Below, one piece after another: positions 49,834-59,934 of a stretch of DNA of 64,000 nucleotides. The stretch covers positions 1 through 64,000 of the forward strand of contig NZ_JAFKRG010000040.1 of the NCBI RefSeq assembly GCF_019038415.1, read 5' to 3'. Numbering within the stretch: the stretch's first letter is position 1; each line of letters starts with the position of its first letter. Source of the DNA: Synechococcus sp. CCY 9618. Lineage in GTDB: Bacteria; Cyanobacteriota; Cyanobacteriia; PCC-6307; Cyanobiaceae. A program made the position numbers and the translations under genes. A model generated the notes under the pieces. The model was given only the letters and a program-made list of their open reading frames with translations, had not been told where the DNA came from and ran no database searches.

Positions 49834-50724
49834 TCACGAGGATGCGGCGGCCGCAGCGCGCACGGTGCCGTGCAGCCGCAGCAGGGTGGCCAGGGTGCTG
49901 CGCAGCTGGGGCCGGGGCACGATCGTGTCGACGAAACCGTGGTCCTGCAGGTATTCGGCGGTCTGGAAGCCTTCAGGCAGCTTCTCGCCCAGGGTCTGCT
50001 CGATCACTCTCCGGCCGGCGAAGCCGATCAGGGCCTTCGGTTCGGCCAGGATGAGATCCCCCAGCATGGCGAAGCTGGCGGTGACGCCGCCGGTGGTGGG
50101 ATGGGTGAGCAGGGGCAGGTAGAGCAGTTCGGCGCTGCGGTGGCGTTCCAGGGCGCCGGACACCTTGGCCATCTGCATCAGGCTGAGCATCCCCTCCTGC
50201 ATGCGGGCCCCACCCGAGGCGCAGACGATCAGCAGCGGGTAGCGGCGGGCGGTGGCCAGTTCCACCAGACGGGTGAGCTTCTCGCCCACCACCGAGCCCA
50301 TGGAGCCTCCCATGAACCGGAAGTCCATCACCCCCAGGGCCAGGGGCATGCCCTCCAGGCGGCAGAGGCCGGTGACCACCGCATCCCGCAGGCCCGTGGC
50401 CCGCTGGCTGTCCCGCAGGCGGTCGGCGTAGCTGCGCCGGTCCTTGAAAGCGAGGGGATCGGTGGGGGCGAGATCAACATCGATGGGCTCGAAGCTGCCC
50501 TCGTCGGCGATCAGGCGGATGCGCTCGGCGCTGTCGATGCGGTGGTGATGGCCACAGCCCTTGCAGACGCTGGCGTTGGCCACCAGATCCTTGCGGTACA
50601 CCACCAGGCCGCATTCGGCGCACTTGCTCCAGAGCCCGTCGCCCTCATCGGCCTCCGGACCTTTGCTGGCCTTCACGGCCGGAGCGTTCTTGCGGCGATC
50701 GGCGAACCAGTCGAACAGGGACAT
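49834..50724 (-). CDS. accD: acetyl-CoA carboxylase carboxyltransferase subunit beta
   Basis: Carboxyltransferase beta subunit of acetyl-CoA carboxylase, first committed step of fatty acid synthesis. 296 residues. N-terminal zinc ribbon [18 protein letters not shown]; crotonase fold with [25 protein letters not shown] and [10 protein letters not shown]. Normal length. The downstream exported-protein gene begins about 6 bp later. Confidence 0.96.
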   Translation of the reverse strand: MSLFDWFADRRKNAPAVKASKGPEADEGDGLWSKCAECGLVVYRKDLVANASVCKGCGHHHRIDSAERIRLIADEGSFEPIDVDLAPTDPLAFKDRRSYADRLRDSQRATGLRDAVVTGLCRLEGMPLALGVMDFRFMGGSMGSVVGEKLTRLVELATARRYPLLIVCASGGARMQEGMLSLMQMAKVSGALERHRSAELLYLPLLTHPTTGGVTASFAMLGDLILAEPKALIGFAGRRVIEQTLGEKLPEGFQTAEYLQDHGFVDTIVPRPQLRSTLATLLRLHGTVRAAAAASS

Positions 50725-50763
50725 GGGGCGTCGGAAGCAAGGGGGGGCGCAGGCCTGAGGCCA

Positions 50764-51615
50764 TTAAAGACCCAGGCCCCACAGGGCCAGCCAGGGCCGG
50801 TGGCCGCCGATCCACACCGCCAGGGCACCGGCGGCGAGGAAGGGACCGAAGGGGAAGGGCTGCTGGCGGCCCAGGCGGCCGGTGAGGCGACCGATCCCCC
50901 CCACCACGGCGCCGCCGAGCACGGCCAGGCTCACCGCCAGCCCCAGACCCAGGGGCCCCAGCCAGGCCCCCATCAGGGCGGCCAGCTTGGCGTCGCCGAG
51001 CCCCAGGGCCGGCCGGCCCATCGCCTTCTGGGCCAGGGCGCTGAGGGCCTCGAAGCCCAGCAGCCCGGCGGCCACGGCGAGCAGGTGGGAGAACAGCAGC
51101 TCCCGGCCCACCGCCGCCCCCTGGGGGAAGCCCAGGGTGGCGGTGACCGCCAGCCCCAGCAGCACCCCCCAGCGGCAGAGGGGTTCGGGCAGCCAGAGGC
51201 TGTCGAGATCGATCAGGGCCAGGGGCAGCAGCCAGCTGGCCAGCAGCCAGCCGGCAGCGAGCAGCAGCCAGGGGCTGGGATCGGGGCCCATGGCCTGCGG
51301 GCGGGCGAAGAGCATGGCCACCCAGAGCCCGGCGCAGAGGAGCTCCACCAGGGGGTAGCGCACGGGGATGGGGGCGTGGCAGTGGCGACAGCGGCCCCGC
51401 AGCAGCAGCCAGCTCAGCAGCGGCAGGTTCTCGAACCAGGCCAGGGAGGCCCCGCAGCGGGGGCAGTGACTGCCTGGGAAGACGAGCGACTCCTCCCGGG
51501 GAAACCGCCAGACGACGACATTGAGGAAGCTGCCGATACAGGCCCCGACCAGGGCCACCAGGGGCGCCAGCAGGTCGGGCGGGAGCACCATGGTGAAAAT
51601 GAGGTCGGTGCTCAT
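50764..51615 (-). CDS. pilD: prepilin peptidase (A24 family)
   Basis: Cleaves and N-methylates type IV pilins. 283 residues with about eight helices. Catalytic Asp residues in ALIDLDSLWLP and GLGDAKLAALMG. CPRCG and CRHCH near the N-terminus form the zinc motif of full-length PilD. Its ATG overlaps the TGA of the upstream small gene. Implies a type IV pilus or competence system elsewhere in the genome. Confidence 0.93.
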   Translation of the reverse strand: MSTDLIFTMVLPPDLLAPLVALVGACIGSFLNVVVWRFPREESLVFPGSHCPRCGASLAWFENLPLLSWLLLRGRCRHCHAPIPVRYPLVELLCAGLWVAMLFARPQAMGPDPSPWLLLAAGWLLASWLLPLALIDLDSLWLPEPLCRWGVLLGLAVTATLGFPQGAAVGRELLFSHLLAVAAGLLGFEALSALAQKAMGRPALGLGDAKLAALMGAWLGPLGLGLAVSLAVLGGAVVGGIGRLTGRLGRQQPFPFGPFLAAGALAVWIGGHRPWLALWGLGL

Positions 51616-52016
51616 GGCAGGGGGCGGCTGGCCGGCACCCGATTGCCCCGGTTCCGGGCCGGACGGGGGCGCAGCAGCTCCATCGGCACGAAGTGTTCTT
51701 CAGGCAGCAGGATCGGGGCCTCGAACACCACCCGCCCCTGGGGGCCATCACCCAGCACAACGCCCATCGGGTCGGGAGCGGTGGGACAGGATTCGAGGAA
51801 GCGGAAATAGATGCGCCTTGAGCGTCGCAGCAGGTCGGCGCTGTTGATCCGGTCGAGGCGCAGAGATGCCGACGGATGGGCTCCCTGCTGGAGTGCCGAG
51901 GAGGACTCTCCACCCCGGATCCGGAACGAAGGACCGCTGGATGCCGGTGAATTGGCGTCTGTGGGTTGGACGCCGGGCGGATGGACGTTGGGGGGTTGGG
52001 CGGTGATGGGATTCAC
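51612..52016 (-). CDS. conserved-type protein upstream of pilD
   Basis: 134 residues. The first half is Pro/Ser/Gly-rich and probably disordered; the second (LDRINSADLLRRSRRIYFRF, VLGDGPQGRVVFEAPILLPE) looks folded. No domain recognised. Stop overlaps the pilD start (ATGA), so the two are probably translationally coupled; a pilus-related role is only positional inference. Confidence 0.6.
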   Translation of the reverse strand: MNPITAQPPNVHPPGVQPTDANSPASSGPSFRIRGGESSSALQQGAHPSASLRLDRINSADLLRRSRRIYFRFLESCPTAPDPMGVVLGDGPQGRVVFEAPILLPEEHFVPMELLRPRPARNRGNRVPASRPLP

Positions 52017-52068
52017 CGATTCCGTTCGTCCGATCTTAGGGCCGAACGGAAGATCAAGAGGTCGATCT

Positions 52069-52971
52069 TCAGCTGAGTTTCTTCTGTTCCTGGATCAACC
52101 TGTGGATGATCGGCGTGAGGATGATCTCCATCGCGAAGCCCATCTTGCCGCCGTTCACCACGATGCTGGTGGGGCTCGACATGAAGGAATCGTGGATCAT
52201 GCGAAGCAGGTAGGAGAAGTCGATCCCCCACTTCTCGCGAGCCCCTTTGCGGAAGTGAATGATGACGAAGCTCTCGTCGGGGCTGGGGATGTTGCGGCAG
52301 ATGAAGGGGTTGGAGGTGTCCACCGTCGGCACCCGCTGGAAGTTGATGTCGGTGCGGCTGAACTGGGGGCAGATATGGTTGATGTAGTCGGGCATGCGGC
52401 GCAGGATCGTGTCCACGATCGCTTCGGCCGAATAGCCCCGCTCGGCGTTGTCGCGTGAGATCTTCTGGATCCACTCCAGGTTGGCGATCGGCACCACACC
52501 GATCAGCAGGTCCACCAGGGCGGCCACGTTGTAGCCCTCGCCCTTCACGCCGCCGTGCAGCCCCTCATAGAAGAGGAGGTGGGTGTCCTCGGGAATCGGC
52601 TCCCATGGGGTGAACTGGCCCGGTTCCAGGCTGGTGCCGAGGCGGGCGTTGTGTTCGGCCGCCTCTTCCACCGAGTGGAGGTAGTAGCGCCGGTCGCCGC
52701 CGCCGGTTGCGCTGTAGGTGCGGAACAGTTCCTCGAGCTTGTCGAAGATGTTGGCTTCGGGGCCGAAGTGGGAGAAGTTATCGCCGCGGGCCTGGGCCTC
52801 GGCCATGGCCTGCTTCATCGGGCCCCGCTCGAAGCGGTGGAAGCTGTCGCCCTCCACCACCGCCGGGATGATGCCCTCCCGGGAGAAGATGTGCTCGAAG
52901 GCCCGCTTCACGGTGCTGGTTCCCGCTCCCGAGGAACCGGTGACAGCCACGACCGGGTGACGCTTCGACAT
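52069..52971 (-). CDS. prk: phosphoribulokinase, proteobacterial (class I) type
   Basis: Makes RuBP from Ru5P in the Calvin cycle. About 300 residues from the ATG at 52971 (the frame opens earlier). Walker A is VAVTGSSGAGTSTVK; also VEGDSFHRFERG, FSHFGPEANIFDKLEELFR, LLFYEGLHG, and INHICPQFSRTDINFQRVP. These match the octameric class I enzyme of proteobacteria (about 290 residues). The class II form of plants and Synechocystis has a GCGKST P-loop with redox Cys, which are absent here, so no thioredoxin/CP12-type Cys switch is evident in this region. Confidence 0.9.
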   Translation of the reverse strand: MSKRHPVVAVTGSSGAGTSTVKRAFEHIFSREGIIPAVVEGDSFHRFERGPMKQAMAEAQARGDNFSHFGPEANIFDKLEELFRTYSATGGGDRRYYLHSVEEAAEHNARLGTSLEPGQFTPWEPIPEDTHLLFYEGLHGGVKGEGYNVAALVDLLIGVVPIANLEWIQKISRDNAERGYSAEAIVDTILRRMPDYINHICPQFSRTDINFQRVPTVDTSNPFICRNIPSPDESFVIIHFRKGAREKWGIDFSYLLRMIHDSFMSSPTSIVVNGGKMGFAMEIILTPIIHRLIQEQKKLS

Positions 52972-53064
52972 CGACGCAGGGGGGTTGGGAGGGTGTGAGT
53001 TTGGCAGGTCGCCGGTCCGCACCCACCTGGAGCGTTACCCGTGGAAGCAGTCTGGAGCCTGCCC

Positions 53065-54147
<1,083 letters not shown>

Positions 54148-54176
54148 CGCTGGGTGGGGCCGGGCAGCAGGCGAGG

Positions 54177-55205
54177 CTACTTCTGCAGCTGTCGCAGGGT
54201 GCGGGCCATCTCGGGCAGCTTGTTGAACACCGCCGAGCAGCGCAGCCAGAGCCGGTTGGGAATGGCCGGATAGCCGCTGACCACCTCACCGGCCGCCACT
54301 TCGCCGTGGATGCCGGACTTGGAGGAGGCGATGGCCCGATCACCGATCACGGCCCGGTTGGCCACCCCCACCTGGCCCGCCAGGATGACGCCATTGCCGA
54401 GCACGGCGCCGCCGGCGATGCCCACCTGGGCGGCAAGGGCGCAGCCTTTCCCTGTGACCACCCCATGGCCCACGTGCACCAGGTTGTCGATCTTGGTGCC
54501 GGCGCCGATGCGGGTCTCACCCACCGAGGGCCGATCGATGGTGGAGCCGCAGCCCACCTCCACCCCGTCCTCCAGCACCACCCGGCCGGTCTGGGGCATC
54601 TTCACCCAACCGGTGGCGGTGGGCACGAAGCCGAAGCCCTCGGCGCCGATCACCGCGTTCGACTGGACCACGCAGCCCGCCCCGAGGCGGCTGCCGGGGT
54701 GGAGCACGGCGTTGGCGTGGATCTCGCAGCCCTCGCCCAGGTGCACGTCGTCGTAGAGCACCACACCGGGATGGAGGGTGCAGCCCCGGGGCACGACGCA
54801 GGCGGCGCCGATCACGCTGTGGGCGCCGACATGCGCCTCAGCCGCCACCGCAGCGCTGGCATCCACCACGGCGCTGGGATGGATCCCCGGGGGCCTGGGC
54901 GTGGGGGGGTGGAGCGCCGCCAGGGCCTCGGCGAAGCCCAGGCGGGGATTCTTCACGGCCACCCAGGCCAGTCCGCGCTCGCTGGCCAGCTGCTGCAGCT
55001 CTTCGTCGAGGGGCAGCAGCAGGGCGGCGGCGCCGCTGGCGGCCAGGGCGGCGGCCAGGGCGTTGCCGGCTTCCAGAAAGGCCAGCTGGCCGGCACCGGC
55101 GCGGTCGAGGGCTTCGGCGCCGCTGATCTCCGGGTCGGCTCCGAGGTGGCGGGGGCTGTCCACCTGCACGGCGCTGATCCGATCGAGCAGGCTGCTGAAG
55201 CGCAT
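54177..55205 (-). CDS. lpxD: UDP-3-O-(3-hydroxymyristoyl)glucosamine N-acyltransferase
   Basis: Lipid A pathway acyltransferase. 342 residues from the ATG at 55205. N-terminal uridine-binding domain, then a left-handed beta-helix of hexapeptide repeats ([30 protein letters not shown]) with the catalytic-His motif [16 protein letters not shown]-terminal helical extension. Shows an outer membrane with lipopolysaccharide. Upstream of leuB on the same strand. Confidence 0.94.
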   Translation of the reverse strand: MRFSSLLDRISAVQVDSPRHLGADPEISGAEALDRAGAGQLAFLEAGNALAAALAASGAAALLLPLDEELQQLASERGLAWVAVKNPRLGFAEALAALHPPTPRPPGIHPSAVVDASAAVAAEAHVGAHSVIGAACVVPRGCTLHPGVVLYDDVHLGEGCEIHANAVLHPGSRLGAGCVVQSNAVIGAEGFGFVPTATGWVKMPQTGRVVLEDGVEVGCGSTIDRPSVGETRIGAGTKIDNLVHVGHGVVTGKGCALAAQVGIAGGAVLGNGVILAGQVGVANRAVIGDRAIASSKSGIHGEVAAGEVVSGYPAIPNRLWLRCSAVFNKLPEMARTLRQLQK

Positions 55206-55280
55206 TCCCCAGGGGGCGGACGGCCCGGATCGTAGGTCGTGCCGGCCATGGTGGGAGCGTTCCTGCGGCGGCCCCAGGCG

Positions 55281-55495
55281 ATGCCCCTTCCCCCGCAACC
55301 GATCGTGATCCTGGGCGGCTTCCTGATCGGCCCGGAGGCCCATGCCCCCATGGCGGCCCGGCTGGGGAAGCAGACCGGGCAGCCGGTGCGGCTGGTGCCG
55401 GTGGGCAAGCCCGGGTGGCTGCCGCGGTGGCCGAGCTGGCGCGGGACTAGCCCACCGGGAAGGTGACGCTGGTGGGCACAGGCTCAGGCGCCGGG
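55281..55495 (+). pseudogene. truncated alpha/beta hydrolase
   Basis: From an ATG at 55281, [20 protein letters not shown] and [19 protein letters not shown] match the N-terminus of a cyanobacterial lipase-like hydrolase. The frame is then broken: an internal deletion, a frame change ([10 protein letters not shown]) and a TAG near 55448, then [13 protein letters not shown] in place of the GHSSGG nucleophile elbow. The rest of the gene is missing and the fragment runs into the convergent deacetylase gene. Confidence 0.7.
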
Positions 55496-56203
55496 ATCGA
55501 GCAGCTCGGCCAGCGGCACGAAGCGGTAACCACGACGGCGCAGGTCGGGAACGATGCGGCGCAGGATCCGGTCGGTGCGGCCGCTGAGAGCGGGGGTGTC
55601 GTGCAGCACCAGGATGCCCCCGGGGTGGGCGTTGAGTCGCACGAACAGGGTCACGAACCACAGGGGCGGCCGCAGGGTGTCCCAGGGAAAGATGGAGCCC
55701 AGCACCAGGCGGTAGGGGCCGCCGGCGAGCCAGGCCAGCATGGGCCGGTGGAACCAGCCGCCACCGGGCCGGAACCAGCGCCAGGCCACCGCCTGCGGGG
55801 CAGCCGACGCCTCGATCGCTCGGGCGGTTCCTCCCAGCTGCTCCACGAACTCCGAACGGCAGAGGGCGGCGGCGGGCTCATCGCGCCAGAGGTGGTTGCC
55901 CAGGGTGTGGCCCTGCTGCAGGGCCCGGCGGGCGAAGCGGTGATCCAGCCCCAGGTGGGAGCCGATCAGGAAGAAGGTGGCCGGCACCTCCAGCTGCCGC
56001 AGCAGGGTGAGCAGGGCTTCGGAGCCGGGGCCGCTGGGGCCGTCGTCGATGGTGAGAGCCAGCCGCTTCTCTCCGCCCGGTACACAGAAGATCACTCCGG
56101 GGTTGAGGGGGGCGAGCAGGCCGCGGACCAGCAGGGAGGGCAGCAGCACCACAAGCGCTGGTGGCACCAGGATGAACGCCCCTAGGGCCAGCGGCAGGCT
56201 CAT
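55484..56203 (-). CDS. polysaccharide deacetylase (NodB-like)
   Basis: 239 residues. N-terminal helix [21 protein letters not shown] (membrane anchor or signal). NodB domain: [20 protein letters not shown] with the metal Asp pair, [21 protein letters not shown] with the His ligand, FRPGGGWFH and ILVLHDTP. Likely removes acyl groups from peptidoglycan or an exopolysaccharide. The frame extends far upstream but the ATG at 56203 fits the anchor. Confidence 0.85.
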   Translation of the reverse strand: MSLPLALGAFILVPPALVVLLPSLLVRGLLAPLNPGVIFCVPGGEKRLALTIDDGPSGPGSEALLTLLRQLEVPATFFLIGSHLGLDHRFARRALQQGHTLGNHLWRDEPAAALCRSEFVEQLGGTARAIEASAAPQAVAWRWFRPGGGWFHRPMLAWLAGGPYRLVLGSIFPWDTLRPPLWFVTLFVRLNAHPGGILVLHDTPALSGRTDRILRRIVPDLRRRGYRFVPLAELLDPGA

Positions 56204-56440
56204 GGCAGGAACCGGCAGGGCCGGTCTGGGCAACAGCCTGTTTCGAGGCCGGATTCGCTGCGCTTCTGCTGCATCTGGACCCAGGGCAGGGCACAGGACA
56301 CCCGGCGCAAGTCGTACGGGGGAAACGTCATGAACAGGCTGAAGAAAGATGTCCCCACCAGAGGGCCGTGGCCCCCATCCTGCCGGGCTGGCTATGGCTG
56401 AAACGGCGCCCGCGGCCATCCACCCCCCGACGGAACCTCC

Positions 56441-58816
56441 ATGACCGCCCCCAAGAAGCCGTCCAGCCGAAGCCGCGCCTCGACGGCCGCCAGGACCGCC
56501 ATGGCCACGGGGATCCCCACCGCCCGGACCGTGATCTACTGCCACGGCATCTCCAACATGCCCCCCGAGGGGGTGCTGCGCTCGGAGTGGGACCGGGCCC
56601 TGTTCGGCGCCGACCAGGGGGAACGCACCCGCATGGCCTACTGGGTCGACCGGGAGCGCTACCCGGAGGCGGCAGGAATCTCCACCCGGGCCATCGGCCA
56701 GGACCGGGCCAGCCTGCAACCGGCGGCGGAGGCCCTGCTGGCGGCGTCGATCCGGGACAGCGACGACCGGGAGGCATCGTCGGCCTTCGTGGCCGCCATG
56801 ACGCAACAGCTGGAAGGGGCCGCCCAGACCGCCGCCCAGCGGGGGGCGGTGATGGGCGGTCCGGCGGCGCAATCGGTGGAGGCCAAGGGGTTGTGGAGCC
56901 CGGTGACGGCCCTGTTCACCAAGGCCTTCATGGCCGATGTGAACGACTTCCTGTTCAACAGGAGCAAGCGGGAGCGGATGGTCCAGACCGTGAAGGACCG
57001 GGTGACCACGGGCGGTGGTCCCTTCGTGGTGATCGGCCACAGCCAGGGGAGCATGGTCACCTATCAGGCGCTGATGGAACTGGGCGACCAGCTGGAGGTG
57101 GATCTGTACGTCACGATCGGCTCCCCCCTGGGCCTGCCCCAGGTGACCGACGTGCTGCGCAAATGGCACGGGAAGAGGCTGCCGATCCCCGCGGGAGTGA
57201 AGCGCTGGGTGAACATCGCCCAGGACGGCGACATCGTCTGCCTGGATCAGACCCTGGCCGATGACTACAGCGCCACCGGCAAGCCGCCGATCCGGGATGA
57301 ACGGGTGGCGGGCGTCGTCTGGCCGCCCAGCAAGGCCCACTCCGCCAGCCGCTACCTCTCGCGCCAGTCCACCCAGGAGACCGTGATGGGGGCCGTGGAC
57401 CGCTCCCGCTTCCAGCCGGTGAGCCCGGTGACGGTGGCCCGCAACCTGGCGGAGTCCCTCGACGAGGATGCGACGGCGCGGGTGCCTGTGCTGATCGAAC
57501 TGATGGACCGCAACCCCGCGGCGCAGCCGGGACTGGCGGGGGATTCCCTCCAGGACGCCAGGGAGAAGGTGCTGGCCTGGATCCAGGACAAGGTGCTGAC
57601 CGCTCCGATCACGGCCGACACGGTCTACCTGGAGGACCAGCTGGACCGCTACGTGGCGGTGAACCTGACCCGGGCCGAGGTGGAAACCCTGGCCAGCGCG
57701 ATGAGCCAGCACTACGGCGCTGCATCCCCGTCGGTGTACCGGATGTTCAGCAACAGCAGGAAGAAGGCCCTGATCAGGGACTCCATCCACGCCGTGCAGG
57801 CCCGCACCGCCCAGCTGGGATACAACGCCTACGGCCAGGGGATCACCTGGGCCGTGCTGGACACGGGCATCGACAGCCGCCATCCCCACTTCCACAACCC
57901 GGCCTTCGCCCCTGGCGGCACGATCGCCGCCGAGTGGGACTGCACCACCCGAGGTCCTGTGCTCGCCGGCAGCGACGACGATGCCAACGGCCACGGCACC
58001 CATGTGGCGGGCGTGATCGCCGGGGGACTGCAGGAGGTGGGAGGCCCGAACGGGCCGGCCATGCTGGCGATGGCTCCGAAAGCGCGGCTGGTGTCGTACA
58101 AGGTGCTGGCTGACAACGGCAGCGGCTACGACGCCTGGATCATCAAGGCGATCGACCACATCTGGCAGCAGAACCAGAACAGCCGCCGCCTGGCCATCCA
58201 GGGGGTGAACCTGAGCCTGGGGGGGCCCTTCGATCCGGCCAGCTTCGGCTGCGGCGATTCGCCCCTGTGCGCCTCCCTGCTGCGGCTGGTGCGCCAGGGC
58301 GTGCTGGTGGTGCTGGCGGCGGGCAACGAAGGCAGCGGCGACATCATCGTCGACGGCTTCACCTCCACCCGCTCCTTTGACCTCTCCATCGGCGACCCCG
58401 CCAACCTGGAGGAGGCCATCGCCGTGGGGTCGGTGCATCCCACCCTGCCCCACCGCTACGGCACCTCCTACTTCTCCTCGCGGGGCCCCACCGCCGACGG
58501 GCGCCTGAAACCCGACCTGGTGGGCCCGGGCGAGCAGATCCGCTCCTGCCGCAGCAGCAGTGACCCCAACCGCAGCCCCGACCGCGACCGAGAGAAAAGC
58601 GTCGAGGAGCTCTACATCGCCCTCTCGGGAACGAGCATGGCGGCGCCCCACATCTCCGGCCTGCTGGCGGCCTTTCTCTCGGTGCGCAGCGAGTTCATCG
58701 GCTATCCCGACCGGGTGAAGCGGATCCTGCTGGCCCACTGCACCGACCTGGAGCGCGACCGCTATCACCAGGGGGCAGGCCTGCCCAATCTCTCGAAGAT
58801 GCTGCTGGAGACCTGA
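56441..58816 (+). CDS. fusion: serine alpha/beta hydrolase + subtilisin-like protease
   Basis: 791 residues, no signal peptide or membrane helix. N-terminal alpha/beta hydrolase (about 28-310): VIYCHGISN (oxyanion loop), nucleophile Ser201 in IGHSQGS, acidic residue in AQDGDIVCL (262/264) and His300 in KAHSASRYL. A linker (about 310-460) with RYVAVNLTRAEVETLA resembles a subtilase prodomain. C-terminal S8 subtilisin: Asp474 in VLDTGIDSRHP, His518 in NGHGTHVAG, Asn629 in LAAGNEG, Ser732 in SGTSMAAPH. Both active sites look complete. I know of no such fusion family; it could be a single processing enzyme or a toxin or effector. Isolated: plus strand, with noncoding DNA downstream. Confidence 0.8.
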   Translation: MTAPKKPSSRSRASTAARTAMATGIPTARTVIYCHGISNMPPEGVLRSEWDRALFGADQGERTRMAYWVDRERYPEAAGISTRAIGQDRASLQPAAEALLAASIRDSDDREASSAFVAAMTQQLEGAAQTAAQRGAVMGGPAAQSVEAKGLWSPVTALFTKAFMADVNDFLFNRSKRERMVQTVKDRVTTGGGPFVVIGHSQGSMVTYQALMELGDQLEVDLYVTIGSPLGLPQVTDVLRKWHGKRLPIPAGVKRWVNIAQDGDIVCLDQTLADDYSATGKPPIRDERVAGVVWPPSKAHSASRYLSRQSTQETVMGAVDRSRFQPVSPVTVARNLAESLDEDATARVPVLIELMDRNPAAQPGLAGDSLQDAREKVLAWIQDKVLTAPITADTVYLEDQLDRYVAVNLTRAEVETLASAMSQHYGAASPSVYRMFSNSRKKALIRDSIHAVQARTAQLGYNAYGQGITWAVLDTGIDSRHPHFHNPAFAPGGTIAAEWDCTTRGPVLAGSDDDANGHGTHVAGVIAGGLQEVGGPNGPAMLAMAPKARLVSYKVLADNGSGYDAWIIKAIDHIWQQNQNSRRLAIQGVNLSLGGPFDPASFGCGDSPLCASLLRLVRQGVLVVLAAGNEGSGDIIVDGFTSTRSFDLSIGDPANLEEAIAVGSVHPTLPHRYGTSYFSSRGPTADGRLKPDLVGPGEQIRSCRSSSDPNRSPDRDREKSVEELYIALSGTSMAAPHISGLLAAFLSVRSEFIGYPDRVKRILLAHCTDLERDRYHQGAGLPNLSKMLLET

Positions 58817-59527
58817 AGCATGCAGCGATGGACCGCCATGGTCCAGGTCTGACCCCTGCGCTTCTGCTCGCCATCAGGCCATGGGGGCTCTGCTACGCCG
58901 GGCGAGGCCGACAGCGGCTGGACCTCGCCGGGCGGAACACGCCGCTGGTGAGCCGGCCCTTGGGTGGCGACCGAGCTGTTGGTTGAATCGGATGAGAAGG
59001 CAGGGCCCCAGCGGATCGGGGTGTCCCAGGCGACCCTGATCCTGCCCATTCCTTCCTGTGACCGAGCGGAACAGGGTTTTGGGCCTCGGATCCCAGCGGG
59101 CCACAGGAAAGTCGACGATCAGGACGAGCCGAAACGGATTCGACAACAGCCGCTCATAAGATGTGCTTAACAGTGCATCCAGGATTGCTCAGATCCAGCT
59201 GAAGCCCTGCGTTCTCAACGGTTGAATGTATCAGGACTGCCCGTAGATCTCCGAATCAGGTGCAATCCATCGGCAGGTTCATGATATAGTAAGTTCACTG
59301 GAAACGGGCAACCGCTCTACCTCGAGCATTTCCTCACGCTCGGCTTGCAAGCTGAGTCTGTGGGCTCGGTTCAGTGATGCAGGGAAACAGCACTTCCCTG
59401 CCCTGATGCAGTAGCCAAGCGCGTCCATCCTGACGACCGATATCCGTCGTACAAGGGCTTCGGTCCATCCGGATGTTGTCGCAGGAGGTGGCCCGTTCCA
59501 GATGTCGTTTCATTGGAGATTCACACC
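58817..59527. other. about 700-bp non-coding region
   Basis: No credible gene seen. It holds a TATAGT (59285-59290) that could be a -10 element, but no good -35 is placed at 17 bp, and a hairpin (59379-59401). It may carry the promoter and a long leader of the coiled-coil gene, or an unannotated small RNA. The first half is GC-rich, the second half more AT-rich. Confidence 0.5.
59379..59401. repeat. perfect inverted repeat (hairpin)
   Basis: GCAGGGAA - 7-nt loop - TTCCCTGC, a perfect 8-bp stem in the region before the coiled-coil gene. No U-tract follows on either strand, so it is not a standard terminator. It could be a leader structure. Confidence 0.55.
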
Positions 59528-59875
59528 ATGACCAGCACCCAACAACAGACCAGCACCCGTTCCTCCGGGAATATGGACAATGTCGACGAGCGCCTGCGCC
59601 AGGCCATTCTCGACAAGCGCCAGGCCCAGATCCAGGAATTGTCCGAAAAAATCGATCGGCTGCAGAACCAGGCCCGACAAGTGGCTGACGATGTCCGCAG
59701 CGAAACCCAGAGCAAGATCGACGACCTGAAGGCCGCCCGTGATGCGGCGACCGCCCGGCTGGAGGAGCTGAAGCAAGGTACCCAGGAGACCTGGTCCAGC
59801 CTGCTCGAGCAGACAGACGAGGCGTTCCAGTCGATGTCCGATCGTTTTCACTCCTTCGTCAACAATCAGGCCTGA
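59528..59875 (+). CDS. coiled-coil protein of unknown function
   Basis: 115 residues from the ATG at 59528, with GGAG about 10 bp upstream. A Gln/Thr/Ser-rich start is followed by one long charged helix (LRQAILDKRQAQIQELSEKI, then IDRLQNQARQVADDV) with heptad spacing, and a Ser/Asp-rich end. No domain recognised; similar to apolipoprotein- or LEA-like helical proteins of cyanobacteria. 60 bp before the PfkB-family gene. Possibly envelope- or stress-related, only by composition. Confidence 0.65.
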   Translation: MTSTQQQTSTRSSGNMDNVDERLRQAILDKRQAQIQELSEKIDRLQNQARQVADDVRSETQSKIDDLKAARDAATARLEELKQGTQETWSSLLEQTDEAFQSMSDRFHSFVNNQA

Positions 59876-59934
59876 TCGTCGCTTTCCTCAGTCCTCTCGA
59901 TCTTGCAGCCACCAACCCTTTCCTTCCCCTGCCT

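Noticed and set aside
55484-58768. 1094-residue minus-strand frame spanning the hydrolase-protease gene
   Set aside because: Only its last part (from 56203) has deacetylase motifs; the rest mirrors the subtilisin gene.
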